DNA of 64,000 nucleotides, taken from contig CM064653.1 in the NCBI GenBank assembly GCA_032717465.1, positions 35,985,103-36,049,102 on the forward strand, given 5' to 3'. The stretch comes from Coenobita brevimanus. Lineage: Eukaryota > Arthropoda > Malacostraca > Decapoda > Coenobitidae. The translations under genes and the position numbers were made by a program. Within the stretch, counting starts at the first letter, position 1. Each line of letters begins with the position of its first letter. The notes under the pieces are model-generated. The model did not search any database. It saw only the letters and a list, made by a program, of their open reading frames with translations, and was not told the DNA's origin. Positions 34,521-44,071 of the stretch are shown here, piece by piece.

Positions 34521-35089
34521 TATAGGACTACATAATAGATAGATAGATAAATAGATAGATAGAGAGACAGATAGAAGCAGGAAGTCAAATGATGAGAAGG
34601 TGTTGTGTTTGCGAGAAGCGAGCAGGCTAAACGCTTACACGGGGGAAAGCTGACGACAGCGGCCAGTAAGGAGATGATTCAGTTAGCTGTCAGCAGTCCT
34701 CTCGTGAGAAAGATCTAGTCCACCCACGAGGAACACATGTGACACACCCCTGCTATACCAGAATTTAGGAAAGAGAGCTCAGACCTAGATTAGCCACCGA
34801 ACAGGCTAGACAGAAGGAGACAAGCGACCCTAGAGAGAGGTCGAGACGGAGATTAGCTTGAGAACAGAGAGAGAGAGAGAGATAGCGAGACAGGGAGGTA
34901 GCTACCCAGGACTTATACTATTATACCTGTTTAATATTTCCAAGACAAATAAAAATAGTCCCATACTATTCTTTACCTCTCCCGTCACTACATGACATCT
35001 GGTGGGGAAACTACTACAAGATATAAAAGCCGCTCGACCACAAGTCTAAAATATACTTCTCTACAATTAACTACAAAGTCTTTATGACA
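34521..35089 (+). repeat. 3' LTR (569 bp)
   Basis: Identical to the 5' LTR except for a 1-nt shorter CAGGC site and two extra GA units. It carries the same TATAAAAG (35022) and GATA tract. Confidence 0.95.
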
Positions 35090-35093
35090 TTCG
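35090..35093. repeat. Target-site duplication TTCG, right
   Basis: Matches 25431-25434. Confidence 0.8.
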
Positions 35094-35162
35094 AAGCAAA
35101 AAATATTATATGAACATGTGTTCAAATCTCAGCCGTTACAGAGCTACAGTTATTGATGACCT
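35094..35162 (+). repeat. Older inverted repeat, inner part of left arm
   Basis: Its reverse complement matches 35703-35770 (GGTCATCA, TAACTGTAGCTCTGTA, ACACATGTTCAT, TTTTTTGCTT). Together with 25365-25434 it makes a ~140-bp arm of about 88% identity to the right arm. Confidence 0.8.
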
Positions 35163-35205
35163 TATGGGCAAATTCCGAAGACCATATTAACCCGATGTCA
35201 GGACT

Positions 35206-35209
35206 CCAT
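35206..35209. repeat. Solo LTR target duplication CCAT (with 35699-35702)
   Basis: CCAT directly flanks both ends of the solo LTR, the 4-bp duplication expected for this superfamily. Confidence 0.7.
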
Positions 35210-35698
35210 ATTATAATAATACAACTCATAGATAGATAGACAGATAGATAGATAGATAGAAGCACCAGCCAGGTGTGAAATAGGAAGTGTGTCAGCGAGA
35301 ATCGACCAAAAGGAAACGAGTTCAACAAATACTTAATGAATAGTATGCCAGTGGGCACCGGAAGCACTACATACACACAGACATACAGGGTTCTAGAAGC
35401 TTCCACGACAGTGTAGGCCACGTGACACGACCCCTGCTAAACAAGAATGTAGGAATCAGAGATCAGAATGGGGCTAGCCATAAAACCAACAGGTCGTGGA
35501 GAGAGGAAATAAGAAGAGGGGTCCGACGACACTTAGTAAATTACGTCGCTGTGTAATACATACACTGCTACTAAGACTTTCCTTGTAATAAATCAAGATC
35601 AACTCCCTGTATTCATCTTTAAGTCATCCTGCCTTCGATTAGCACAATAACTTTAACCAAAGCTCAAGACTTACATATTACAAGACCAAAGAGTCACA
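35210..35698 (+). mobile_element. Solo LTR of a diverged related element (489 bp)
   Basis: It starts ATTATAATAATACAACTC and ends AGAGTCACA, flanked by CCAT on both sides (35206-35209 and 35699-35702). It shares the early GATA tract and a block like CGTGACACGACCCCTGCTAA with the main LTR (CATGTGACACACCCCTGCTA), and both end in ACA. It was left by LTR-LTR recombination of a second family. Confidence 0.8.
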
Positions 35699-35702
35699 CC
35701 AT

Positions 35703-35848
35703 GAGGTCATCAGTAACTGTAGCTCTGTAGCGGTGGAGATTTGGACACATGTTCATTTAAAATTTTTTGCTTAGAATTCCCTCATCTGTCAATTCCCAAA
35801 GTTTTGACCCTTCCTCCCGGGACACTCTATACAACCAGGAGGCTTTCT
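35703..35848 (-). repeat. Older inverted repeat, right arm
   Basis: Reverse-complement partner of 35094-35162 plus 25365-25434. Similarity fades after GACACTCTATAC. Before the two LTR insertions the arms were separated by only about 45 bp, so the original structure was a tight hairpin. Confidence 0.8.
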
Positions 35849-35849
35849 T

Positions 35850-35965
35850 GTCGGATTTTACAAACGCCCCACAACTCACTCTTATTTCCCGAAAGGAGGA
35901 GGATGGACCGCAGAAAGGCAGTTTTAGCTTGAATTCCACCGGGTTTACATTCAGATGAGCCTCGG
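35850..35965 (-). mobile_element. Dispersed repeat family C, copy d
   Basis: CCCGAAAGGAGGAGGATGGA, CCGCAGAAAGGCAGTTTTAG and CACCGGGTTTACATTC match the copy at 42397-42563 in the same orientation, at lower identity. Confidence 0.5.
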
Positions 35966-35969
35966 ACCA

Positions 35970-36509
35970 CAGCAAAAATTACAAACTCTTTAGTTCGATG
36001 GCGTATTTTTAATGCCATGCGTATTACCGTCAAACGATTTCGTGTGACTTTAGAGAGAACTTCAATGTTGAGAGGATATTTTAAGGCTATATCTAATTCA
36101 TTTAATTCGTTAATCTCTCCAGAGTTCCACAGAATCGTCAGGACATTTAAATAATATACTAAGATTGCGTCCTCTGGCAGATGGGTTAAATCTTTCTCTC
36201 CTACAAGCTGCTTCTTTCCCCCCCTCCCCCATTATATCCTGTTGTATTTATACGAGTATATCTTTATCTATCTACCATATCTGTCTGTCTATATCTATAT
36301 CTATCTATCTATCTATCTGTCAGAATTATATTATTGATTCCCAATCCCCTTTTTGAAACTTTTTAGTTCATTGTCCTAAAATGTTGTTTATCGATTAGTT
36401 TCATATCATTTATTTACTTATTTATTGTTAAATTTACTTTTGCTGGTATCTTTTTTACCACCTTTTTTTTTTAATTCTTCCATTCTGCTACCCCATTCGG
36501 TTTGATGCC

Positions 36510-36513
<4 letters not shown>
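35970..36513. other. A/T-rich spacer with (TATC)n
   Basis: Unassigned except for a (TATC)/(TCTA) tract at about 36265-36320. Confidence 0.4.

Positions 36514-36585
<72 letters not shown>
36514..36585. repeat. (TA)n microsatellite
   Basis: About 70 bp of pure TA ending at the left edge of P8. Confidence 0.98.
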
Positions 36586-36586
<1 letters not shown>

Positions 36587-36588
<2 letters not shown>

Positions 36589-36735
36589 CTTGCTATCTCC
36601 TGACGATTTTATTTACACCTGTAAACACTTATCGCACTCGAGGGGTTAGATGATGCCTCCGTTACCCCTTCGCTACAAAGAGTATTCCCCCAGCTGAAGG
36701 AAATCGTCTGGAGTTTGTACGGATAAACCATCAGA
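36587..36735 (+). mobile_element. Family P copy (P8)
   Basis: Left arm CTTGCTATCTCCTGACGATT, centre GAGGGGTTAGATGATGCCTC then CGTTACCCC, right arm GCTGAAGGAAATCGTCTGG. The central block has the polarity opposite to P1. Confidence 0.7.
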
Positions 36736-36785
36736 TATGTCACCTGATTTAAATTAGTGTTTTATTATTTACGCTTGTCTTTTTT

Positions 36786-36985
36786 TTAACCTTTTCACTA
36801 CGATGGGCCTTTTCGTAAGCTGAGTCAAATCGTCCGGCAGCAGGAAGGATAGAAGAAACCTGACGGCTACTTACGGGGGGATTGCTTGTAACCCCCAGAG
36901 TACGAGAAGTGTTCCCTAAGCTGAATAAAGTAGCCGGGTTTTATTAAGAGGGAAGTAAAGATATGGCGTAGCAGTGAGGGGTTAA
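36786..36985. mobile_element. Family P copy with TTAA at both ends (P9)
   Basis: It starts TTAACCTTTTCACTACGATG and ends CAGTGAGGGGTTAA, 200 bp. The left half has an arm of the form GCTGAGTCAAATCGTCCGG, that is, the same direction as the right arm. The two halves are thus head-to-tail modules here rather than mirror images. Confidence 0.7.
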
Positions 36986-37079
36986 TGGGGTGCTGCTGAC
37001 TCCATCTGTTCAACAAGTTTTCCCATAAATGAAATGATGTGCCAGTAATATGAGCGATATAATAAAGATGTTATCGTAG

Positions 37080-37680
<601 letters not shown>

Positions 37681-37689
37681 TCTCTCTCT

Positions 37690-38280
37690 CTCTTTCTTTC
37701 AGTGTGCGAAATTTGATCCAGAATAAGTTGACCCCACTCCCTGAACTTTGACAATGACCTGTAACCTAACTACACAAAAATCAAATACCTTCTTCCCAGA
37801 CAGTCCAAAACAGAATGTGTCGATTTTTATCCTAACCGAATCAGGCATTGGTAAGTTATTTTGCTGACGTTCATGCATCCACACATACATGCGTGCAGGA
37901 AAATATATACACACACACACATACATAAATACATACATAGTTACATACATACATACATAGAAACCAACACGATCTCGAAAACTATGCCTTCGGGGTGGCT
38001 AAAAAGGAAAAAAAAAAAAAAAAATGCTGTTCCCGGTTGCCATACTGAAGCGGTTTAGTTTCCATAAAAATTACAACTCTCTTACCACTCCACCCTCCCC
38101 TCTTCCCCCTCTCACCCCTCCCCGTCTCCCTCTTCTCTCCCCCTTCCCCGTCACCCCTCCCCCTTCCTTCCCCCTTCCCCTCCCCGGGCCTCTTTCTCCC
38201 ATTACATATCAATATACATTTTTTTTTATCCCTATTATTTCCTCGAACCATTTTTTATAGGAATCGTCTACACCCATTTC
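37690..38280. other. Unassigned spacer with (CATA)n and CCCT-rich patches
   Basis: CATA-type repeats at 37905-37960, an A16-type run at about 38008-38024 and C/T-rich DNA at 38085-38190. No gene support. Confidence 0.4.
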
Positions 38281-38318
38281 CTGTTCCTCTTTTACAGTTT
38301 TTCTTTCATTTATGCCTT

Positions 38319-38319
38319 C

Positions 38320-38383
<64 letters not shown>
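38319..38383. repeat. (CT)n microsatellite
   Basis: CT run with a single interruption. Confidence 0.95.
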
Positions 38384-38386
<3 letters not shown>

Positions 38387-38497
38387 CAGTTACTTTTAGC
38401 ACTGGACGGAAACTCTCAACAGAATCGAATTGCGTGGCATTAGGTGGAATTGAATACTGAATTTGCCCCGATCACAAGAGAGTTAACAGTGACAGTA

Positions 38498-38594
38498 TTA
38501 ACACTCCCAGGCCTCTGTGACTCCCTCTCGGCTGAATTCAATCGTCTGATATTTGCTGTAACAGGTAAGATCTTCCGACCATGAGAGGGTTAGC
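38498..38594. mobile_element. Family P-related single module (P10)
   Basis: ATTAACACTCCCAGGCCTC, then GGCTGAATTCAATCGTCTGA, ending ATGAGAGGGTTA. About 97 bp. The same variant occurs at 46490, so a distinct subfamily of ~100-bp single modules exists. Confidence 0.6.
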
Positions 38595-38664
38595 GAGAAA
38601 AAAATTATTAACGGTATGAAATGGACTACTGGAAAGGGAGATGATAAAGACACTATAAATAATA

Positions 38665-38752
38665 ATAAAAGTAGTAGTTGTAGTAGTAGTAGTAGTGGTA
38701 GTAGTAATAATAGTAGTAGTGGTACTGGTAGTAGTAGTAGTAATAGTAAGTA
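38665..38752. repeat. (AGT)n compound trinucleotide repeat
   Basis: AGT triplets with AAT and GGT interruptions. Confidence 0.9.
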
Positions 38753-38767
38753 GTTTCCCTTCTTCCG

Positions 38768-38875
38768 TAGTCCACCATCCATCCGGGGTCAGAGAGGAGA
38801 CTGAGGGACGTTTGTGTAATTTTACAGCTCCACCGCCTGGCCATATCAGTGCCACCAAGTGAAGGCGTCCCTCTA
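38768..38875 (+). mobile_element. Dispersed repeat family C, truncated copy e
   Basis: GTAGTCCACCATCC, GAGGGACGTTTGTGTA and GCCACCAAGTGAAGGCGTCC match the reverse complement of 42397-42563. The first part of the unit is missing. Confidence 0.6.
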
Positions 38876-39066
38876 AAACCCTGATGATAGGACTGACATT
38901 GTATAGAGTGGATCCCTGAGAGGTGTTTGGAAGTTTCTGGGTCTTGCAGTGCCACCTGGGGGAGTAGGCTGGTCCTCTACCCCCAAATGTACGAGTCTAA
39001 GATGTTCTGGCTTTGGGCGCCTTCATATCGAAGAGGTAAATTGGGATTGGCAAAAAAACGATACTT

Positions 39067-39070
<4 letters not shown>

Positions 39071-39142
<72 letters not shown>
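39071..39142. repeat. (GT)36 microsatellite
   Basis: Perfect GT run. Confidence 0.98.
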
Positions 39143-39147
<5 letters not shown>

Positions 39148-39400
39148 TCTTCGTTTTGTATTATTTGGTTTTCGTTTTTTTTTTCCCGTTTGTGGTTTCT
39201 AGTGTTCATTTTCTTCTGGTTTGTGTTATTCATTTTTTTTCTTTATTTTGTCGATTTTCGATTTTATGTTATGCATTTTTGTATTATTCATTTTTGTTTT
39301 AGCATATTGTATTTGTCTTTCATTTTTTTCATATTCAGTTTTTGTTTTGCATTTTTCATTTTTTTCATTTTTTTTTATTTACCTTTTTTCATCATCAGCC
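39143..39400. repeat. T-rich degenerate TTTTTCATTTTTG array
   Basis: T-rich units with recurring TTCATTTTT and TTTCGTTTT words. Phe/Ile-rich frames are artefacts. Confidence 0.6.
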
Positions 39401-39444
39401 TTAAACTGGAGAGCGGCTCGGCACATGCATATTCCGAACCGAAT

Positions 39445-39840
39445 ATGTAAATCACAGTTTATATTCAGCACAGTCACTATCACTACGTCACCTTCAATAT
39501 ATATAGTTATCATTGTCATCTATATACATAAGAAAGATGAGCCATTAATACTAAATACATTCATTATCAGTGTGTTATCATCATTATATTTTATCTTCAT
39601 CTACGTAAATAGAGAAAATAGGCCATTAAAACAACTATATACCCTCACTATCACTAAGTCATCTTCAGTAAAAATCATCACTACTATCATCACTATTTTC
39701 ATTTACGTCAAGACAAAATAAGCCATTAGAATAACAAAATAATTTCCCTGTCACCATAATCTACATTTTGAGCAATCAGTATCATCCTCTACGTTACTTA
39801 GCAAAACAAGCCATCATAAAAAAGCTAAGAACTGCATTTT
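39445..39840. repeat. Degenerate ~80-100 bp tandem repeat
   Basis: Four loose units share a core of the form CATCTACGTAAATAGA followed by AAAATAGGCCATTA, with cores near 39518, 39598, 39699 and 39785. CACTATCAC words lie between the cores. Confidence 0.5.
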
Positions 39841-40030
39841 AAGGACCAGACCATCATAATCAACAAAACAATTAGATTAAGTAATTAGTATGATGGGTAA
39901 TTAAGATTTTTTTTTTTTTTTTTTCAGGATTATCCTTCAAAAATCCACGCACTGTTTTCAAGGATCAAGCCATCAGGATTAACGAATTACTTTTTTGGCT
40001 TTTACGTCATTTTCACTTTAATCAGGCAAA

Positions 40031-40135
40031 CCACCAGACGAATTAATTATGGGACAGCTGTTGTAGTGACGGGGTTAATAAAGTCTATTCGAATATCCTC
40101 CCGTCAGCTGAATAAAATCGTATGGGGGTAAAAAA
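40031..40135. mobile_element. Family P fragment (P11)
   Basis: ACCACCAGACGAATTAATTA, GTAGTGACGGGGTTAATAAA and CAGCTGAATAAAATCGTATGG. Confidence 0.6.
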
Positions 40136-40287
40136 ATAAATAAATAAATAAATTCCTCAGAATGAAAGGGTGAAGGAATGTATCGTCAGCTCAGTCCGAG
40201 AACGTATATTGTTATTTTTTAATTTTCAGTAACTTCAGTAACTCAGTGACTCAGGAGGTGGACCGGAGGGGTTAGATATGGTTTTAG

Positions 40288-40385
40288 TTAATCCCTTCAA
40301 TATACAGTTAAATCGCTGAATGAAATCGTCCCGTGTTAGCTTGATTATAAAACAAAAAATAAAAAAATCCTCGGTTAAGAACTGC
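40288..40385. mobile_element. Family P, single module (P12)
   Basis: It starts TTAATCCCTTCAATATACAG and contains GCTGAATGAAATCGTCCCGT. One arm only. Confidence 0.55.
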
Positions 40386-40403
40386 TGGCCCTAATATAAA
40401 GCC

Positions 40404-40500
40404 TCTTCAATACGGTGCCACCCTCTTCAGTAAAATTCTCACTCTCCCAGACGATTTTATTTCGGGAAGGAAGTGAAGGAGGTTGGAAAAAAATCGCCAT
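40404..40500. mobile_element. Family P, left half (P13a)
   Basis: CTCTTCAATACGGTGCCACC..., then CTCCCAGACGATTTTATTTC and a worn AAAATCGCC arm. Confidence 0.55.
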
Positions 40501-40503
40501 GAA

Positions 40504-40690
40504 TCCCTTTCCTTCCGATGACGTAGTTGGTCCTTCATTCTTCCTGCCTCCAGACGATGTTACTCATCTTTTGGGAGGCCTGATTAATGAGTGACTACCT
40601 CAAGGCTGTGTATAAAAAGTTTCTCCAGAGCGAATTAAAACTGACGGTAGGTAGGAAAAAATAGAAAATAGGTCGTGGGACTGAAAAGAC
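40504..40690. mobile_element. Family P copy (P13b)
   Basis: TCCCTTTCCTTCCGATGACG start, CTGCCTCCAGACGATGTTAC left arm, TGATTAATGAGTGACTACCT centre, worn right half ending GGTCGTGGGACTGAAAAG. Confidence 0.55.
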
Positions 40691-40799
40691 TAAAATTGTC
40701 CCTAGATCTCCACAATAAGGAAAAAAATGTTGTGGTAGTAGCAGGAGAGAGATATGGAAGGGAGATATTCAGACGAGTGTGTTTGAAAATGTGTGTTAT

Positions 40800-41270
40800 G
40801 TGTTCAAATGAAGTAGAAGGAAAGGAGGAAGGAAGGAGTGAGAGGGGGAGGGAGGAAGGAGGGAGAAAGGGGGGGTAGAAGGTGAGTGAGCGAGAGTGGG
40901 AGAGAGGAAAGAAGGGAGGGAGGGAGGAGGAGGATGAAGGGCGAAAGGAAAGGAGGAGGGACGAAAGAGCGGACGGAAACGAGGAAGGAAGGAAGAAAAC
41001 AAGGGAAAAAATAGAAAATGGGAAGTTAGAGATGAAGGAAAGAAAGAATGAATGAAGATATACTGATACAAGTGAATGAATGAAAAAGAAAGAACAAGGA
41101 AAGGAGAAAAGAAAGGCAGTAGAAATGAATGAATGAATGAAAGAAGGAAGGAGGAAATGAAAGAAAAACAGATAAATGATAGAAGGAAGGAAAGAAGGAA
41201 CAACTAGAGGTAGGTGGTGAATGATGAAAGGATGGAAGGAAGGAAAGAAGGAAGGAGGGCGCTTTCATTT
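40800..41270. repeat. Polypurine domain
   Basis: A/G-only + strand with GGAAGGAA and GAATGAAT units. Confidence 0.85.
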
Positions 41271-41343
41271 TCATTTACTTTCTTCAAGATGCTACAGTTA
41301 ATGTCAATAATTCGTCCCAAGAGAAGGCCAGAGACAAATCGTA

Positions 41344-41344
<1 letters not shown>

Positions 41345-41381
<37 letters not shown>

Positions 41382-41388
41382 GGGGGGG
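41345..41388. repeat. (GT)n(GA)n(G)n compound microsatellite
   Basis: GT run to about 41363, GA to 41379, then a G run. Confidence 0.9.
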
Positions 41389-41480
41389 TTTAATAAAGAC
41401 TGCATCTGTCTCCTCCAGTCCTAAAAGTCTCCCTTAAGGTGAATAAAATCGTCTGGATGTCCTAAGAATAAAACAAGAAG
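41388..41480 (-). mobile_element. Family P, right half (P14)
   Basis: GGTTTAATAAAGACTGCATC centre, AAGGTGAATAAAATCGTCTGG arm, then CCTAAGAATAAAAC. The microsatellite at 41345 adjoins where the left half should be. Confidence 0.6.
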
Positions 41481-41689
41481 TGCGTCATTATACTGGGCAC
41501 AAAGAAAGCTCGGTAAGACGATTTTTAGAATTTTCTTTGCTTAATCCGAGGTCCATAATTTTATTCAAGTTATGAAGATTCTCAGTGAAGAGGATAATGC
41601 TGTTGAAATATCCCCTCCTATCCTCCATGGAACTTTTTGGATGTGACAAGGATAGACTAAAAGATTCCTAATGTTTATGCTAATGGGTT

Positions 41690-41845
41690 TTTGTAGTTGT
41701 GGTGACCCTGGGCCCATCTGGACGTAAACTCTGTGGACTGCAGGCTAAATCTATCCTCCTCCTGCAGTCCACACTCCTCCTTTCGGGGAATAGGTGGTTG
41801 GAGGACTTCTCTGCCTGGTTATGTAGATGCCACAGTAATACATTT
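41690..41845 (+). mobile_element. Dispersed repeat family C, copy b
   Basis: GTTTTTGTAGTTGTGGTGAC, CTGGGCCCATCTGGACGTAA, TGTGGACTGCAGG and CCTGCAGTCCACACTCCTCC. The paired TGGACTGCAG / CTGCAGTCCA gives the family a short internal hairpin. Confidence 0.65.
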
Positions 41846-41847
41846 TC

Positions 41848-42050
41848 TTATTGTCACCTCCAAGAGATTTTATTCTGATCTGGAGACACTTATCGATCGA
41901 ACGGCGAGGGGGGGGGGGGTTTGGGGGAAGATTAGATAAAGCCTCCACTAACCTCCCTACGACGCAGCATCTCCCAGGTAGAATAAAATCGTCTGGAGGC
42001 ATCAACAATATACTGTACTAGAAAAATGTCACTAGATTTAATAAGTTAGC
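41848..42050 (+). mobile_element. Family P, full copy (P15)
   Basis: CACCTCCAAGAGATTTTATT left arm, a G10-type run, centre TTAGATAAAGCCTCCACTAA, right arm AGAATAAAATCGTCTGGAGG, then AATGTCACTAGATTTAATAA. Confidence 0.7.
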
Positions 42051-42262
42051 CTCTCCAGTATGATGTTCTTTGCTAGTATGTTCTTGCTGCCCCCGGGCGA
42101 TTTCCTTAAGCTAAGGAGACGATTGTATGGGTTAGATGTATCCTTCAACAACCCCTTCGACACGAGAGATCTTTCCAGAGTTGCATAAAATCGTCTGGAG
42201 GTCGCAAAATTAAACAATCAAAGACGTCACCGAAATCCCACGGAGCTAAGAGGACAGGGGAT
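42051..42262 (+). mobile_element. Family P, full copy (P16)
   Basis: CTCCAGTATGATGTTCTTTG start, TGCTGCCCCCGGGCGATTTC left arm, GGGTTAGATGTATCCTTCAA centre, GTTGCATAAAATCGTCTGGA right arm. Confidence 0.7.
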
Positions 42263-42295
42263 TGATTTCGCCTGTACGTGTTTCTTTTAGAACGT

Positions 42296-42672
42296 ATGAG
42301 TATTTCTTTTAGTGTATTCGTGCTGCTGCCGGACGATTAAGCTTACGAGAGCGTCTTGGTAGGGAAGGGTTGAGGCAAGGATTCATCTAACCCCTCAGTG
42401 CCGGAGATGGGCGCCTTCACGTGGTGGCTAAACTGCCTGGATATACAAACGTCCCTCATCTCCCTGCCTATCCCACGAAAGGAGGATGGTGGACTGCAGG
42501 AGAAGGGCAATTTAAGCCTGCAGTCCACGGGGTTCACGTCCAAAAATGAACCTGGGCCCTCGACATCTAACCCCTCCAGTTCGAAAAAAAAAAAAAAAAA
42601 ATCCTCCCTAACCTGAATAAAATCGTCTGGTGGTAGCAAGAGTAAAATGCGTCGTCGTACTGAAGGGGTTAA
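42296..42672 (+). mobile_element. Family P copy split by a family C insertion (P17)
   Basis: Left half 42296-42396 (TGCTGCCGGACGATTAAGC, GAAGGGTTGAGG, CATCTAACCCCTC) and right half 42564-42672 (CATCTAACCCCTC, CTGAATAAAATCGTCTGGTG, GTACTGAAGGGGTTAA). The halves are contiguous once the 167-bp insert and one copy of the 13-bp duplication are discounted. Confidence 0.8.
42397..42563 (-). mobile_element. Family C insertion (copy c) with 13-bp target duplication
   Basis: A 167-bp insert flanked by CATCTAACCCCTC at 42384-42396 and 42564-42576. This fixes the exact ends of the family: AGTGCCGGAGATGGGCGCCT at one end and CCTGGGCCCTCGA at the other on the + strand. A 13-bp duplication is typical of LINE-mediated retroposition. 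There is no poly-A tail and no obvious Pol III box. Confidence 0.75.
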
Positions 42673-42699
42673 AGGGCTCTCTCAGGGGATTTGGTTGTT

Positions 42700-42740
42700 G
42701 TTTACGCGACGAGACGATTTATTTCAGGGGGTTAAGACGC
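42700..42740. mobile_element. Family P, left-arm fragment (P18)
   Basis: GCGACGAGACGATTTATTTC only. Confidence 0.45.
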
Positions 42741-43055
42741 TCCAGCCGGATGTGGGCCCATGAGGGTTTGCGTCTGAGGGATGGCTAGGGCTTATTGATC
42801 ACATGAAGCCACTCAGGGAAGGGCAACTGGTCACTCTTGCCTTAAATGTCTGGAGTAAGTAGCCTAGCCCCGGATCCCTACGTTTCTGATGGTGCAGTAA
42901 AGGAGTAGATGATAGATAAATAGATAGACGGGTAGGTAGATAATAGATAGGTAGATAGATAGATGGATGGATAGATACCAAGATAAAGATAGATAGATGA
43001 ATAGACATAGATGCACGGATGTCAAAGTCTCGATTAGGGGTATTCCGGGGCCTTG
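42741..43055. other. Spacer with a (GATA)n tract
   Basis: Unassigned sequence. (GATA)/(GATG) tract at about 42908-43010. Confidence 0.6.
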
Positions 43056-43059
43056 TTTT

Positions 43060-43500
43060 GCTTGGTTATGCTGCGAGGGGATTTGTTTCAGGGGATTTAT
43101 TTTAGGGGATTTAAATAGGGGGCCCTGAATGACTTGCTTTGCTTTTGCTTATGGTTTGAGGGGATTTATTTCAGGGTCTTTGCTTCAGGGGATCCACTTG
43201 AAGGAAAATGTTTCAGGGGATTTATAAAAGGATTTTTTTTCCGGGGGGAGGGATCAATTTAAGGCCTTTATTTGAGGGGATTTTAGGGGGTTTGTTTAAA
43301 GGGGTATATTTAAGAGGATTTGTCTGAGATTTCTTTCAGTGGATCTATTAAAGGGGTTTTGTTTAAGGGGATTTGCATCAGTGGATTTATTGAGGGATTT
43401 TGTTTCCGGGGGCGTATTTAGGGTCCCCATTAAAGGGGATTTTGGTGGCTTCTGTTTTTCATTGTTTATGGTACGAGGGGATTTTTTCAGGGGGATTTAC
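43060..43500. repeat. Degenerate GGGGATTT minisatellite
   Basis: Units such as AGGGGATTTATTTCAGGGG recur every 14-25 bp. Similar GGATTTTTC-type units with GATGGCTTGTTTTGC continue at 43713-43860 and 44072-44330, so the array is interrupted by P19 and P20. Confidence 0.65.
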
Positions 43501-43712
43501 TTAGTACCTTCAGTCCGGTGATGTATATTTAGTTCATCCTTGCTATCTCCAGACGATTTTATTCAGCTTAGGAAAGGCTTTTATGACTAGAGGGACTGGA
43601 TGTGACCTTAATGAGCTCTTTCACTGCTACAAGACCTTTTTAAAGTGGAAAAAATCGTCTGGTAGTAGCAAGAATACAACAGTAGAGTACGTCCTGGGAT
43701 TCTGAGGGTTAA
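43501..43712 (+). mobile_element. Family P, full copy (P19)
   Basis: CCTTCAGTCCGGTGATGTAT start, TTGCTATCTCCAGACGATTT then TATTCAGCTTAGGA left arm, AAAAATCGTCTGGTAGTAGC right arm, and TCTGAGGGTTAA end. About 212 bp, the best-preserved left arm. Confidence 0.8.
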
Positions 43713-43862
43713 TGGGGGGATTAATGGGTGATTTATATACAACTCTTGTTTTCACGACGGATTTTTCATCGGATTTATATATACAGGATTTTTTTAATGG
43801 CTTATTCGGGAATTATGGTGGTCTTTCTACCTGTTGTTTAATCAAGGGGGACATTTGTTTTG
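43713..43862. repeat. Continuation of the GGGGATTT array
   Basis: GGGGGATTAATGGGTGATTT and related words between P19 and P20. Confidence 0.5.
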
Positions 43863-44071
43863 ATCCTTTCAGTACGGTGACGCTATTTTATTCGTTATTT
43901 GCTAGCACCAGGTGAGAATTCCGGCCCTGGGGACTCCTCTCGTGGCGAAGGGGTTAAGGGAGGCTGTATCCAACCCCTCGTTAACTCAGACACTCCCTCC
44001 TAAGCCGACTAAAATCGTTGTGTGGTAGCCAGAGGAAAACAAAAATGGCGTCCTGGGATTGAAGGGGTTAA
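43863..44071 (-). mobile_element. Family P, full copy (P20)
   Basis: ATCCTTTCAGTACGGTGACG start, TTGCTAGCACCAG left arm, GGGGTTAAGGGAGGCTGTAT centre, AGCCGACTAAAATCGTTGTG right arm, and TTGAAGGGGTTAA end. 209 bp. Confidence 0.75.

Larger units (their letters stand above)
25435..35089 (+). mobile_element. Gypsy/errantivirus-type LTR retroelement with env
   Basis: A complete 9655-bp provirus-like element in the order LTR, PBS, leader, gag, PR, RT, RNase H, IN, env, 3' UTR, LTR, flanked by TTCG on both sides. The pol order, GPY/F module, 4-bp duplication and third envelope gene place it with Metaviridae errantivirus-like elements (family knowledge). The LTRs differ only by one 1-nt indel (CAGCGC versus CAGGC) and by two GA units, so insertion was recent. 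The coding region nevertheless changes frame about ten times, mostly at homopolymers (A7 at 30488, T8 at 33575, A5 at 30262, and the A5/A6 pair at 28580-28591). No clear polypurine tract precedes the 3' LTR, where CGCGCGGCCGAGCAAA is found instead. Confidence 0.95.
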
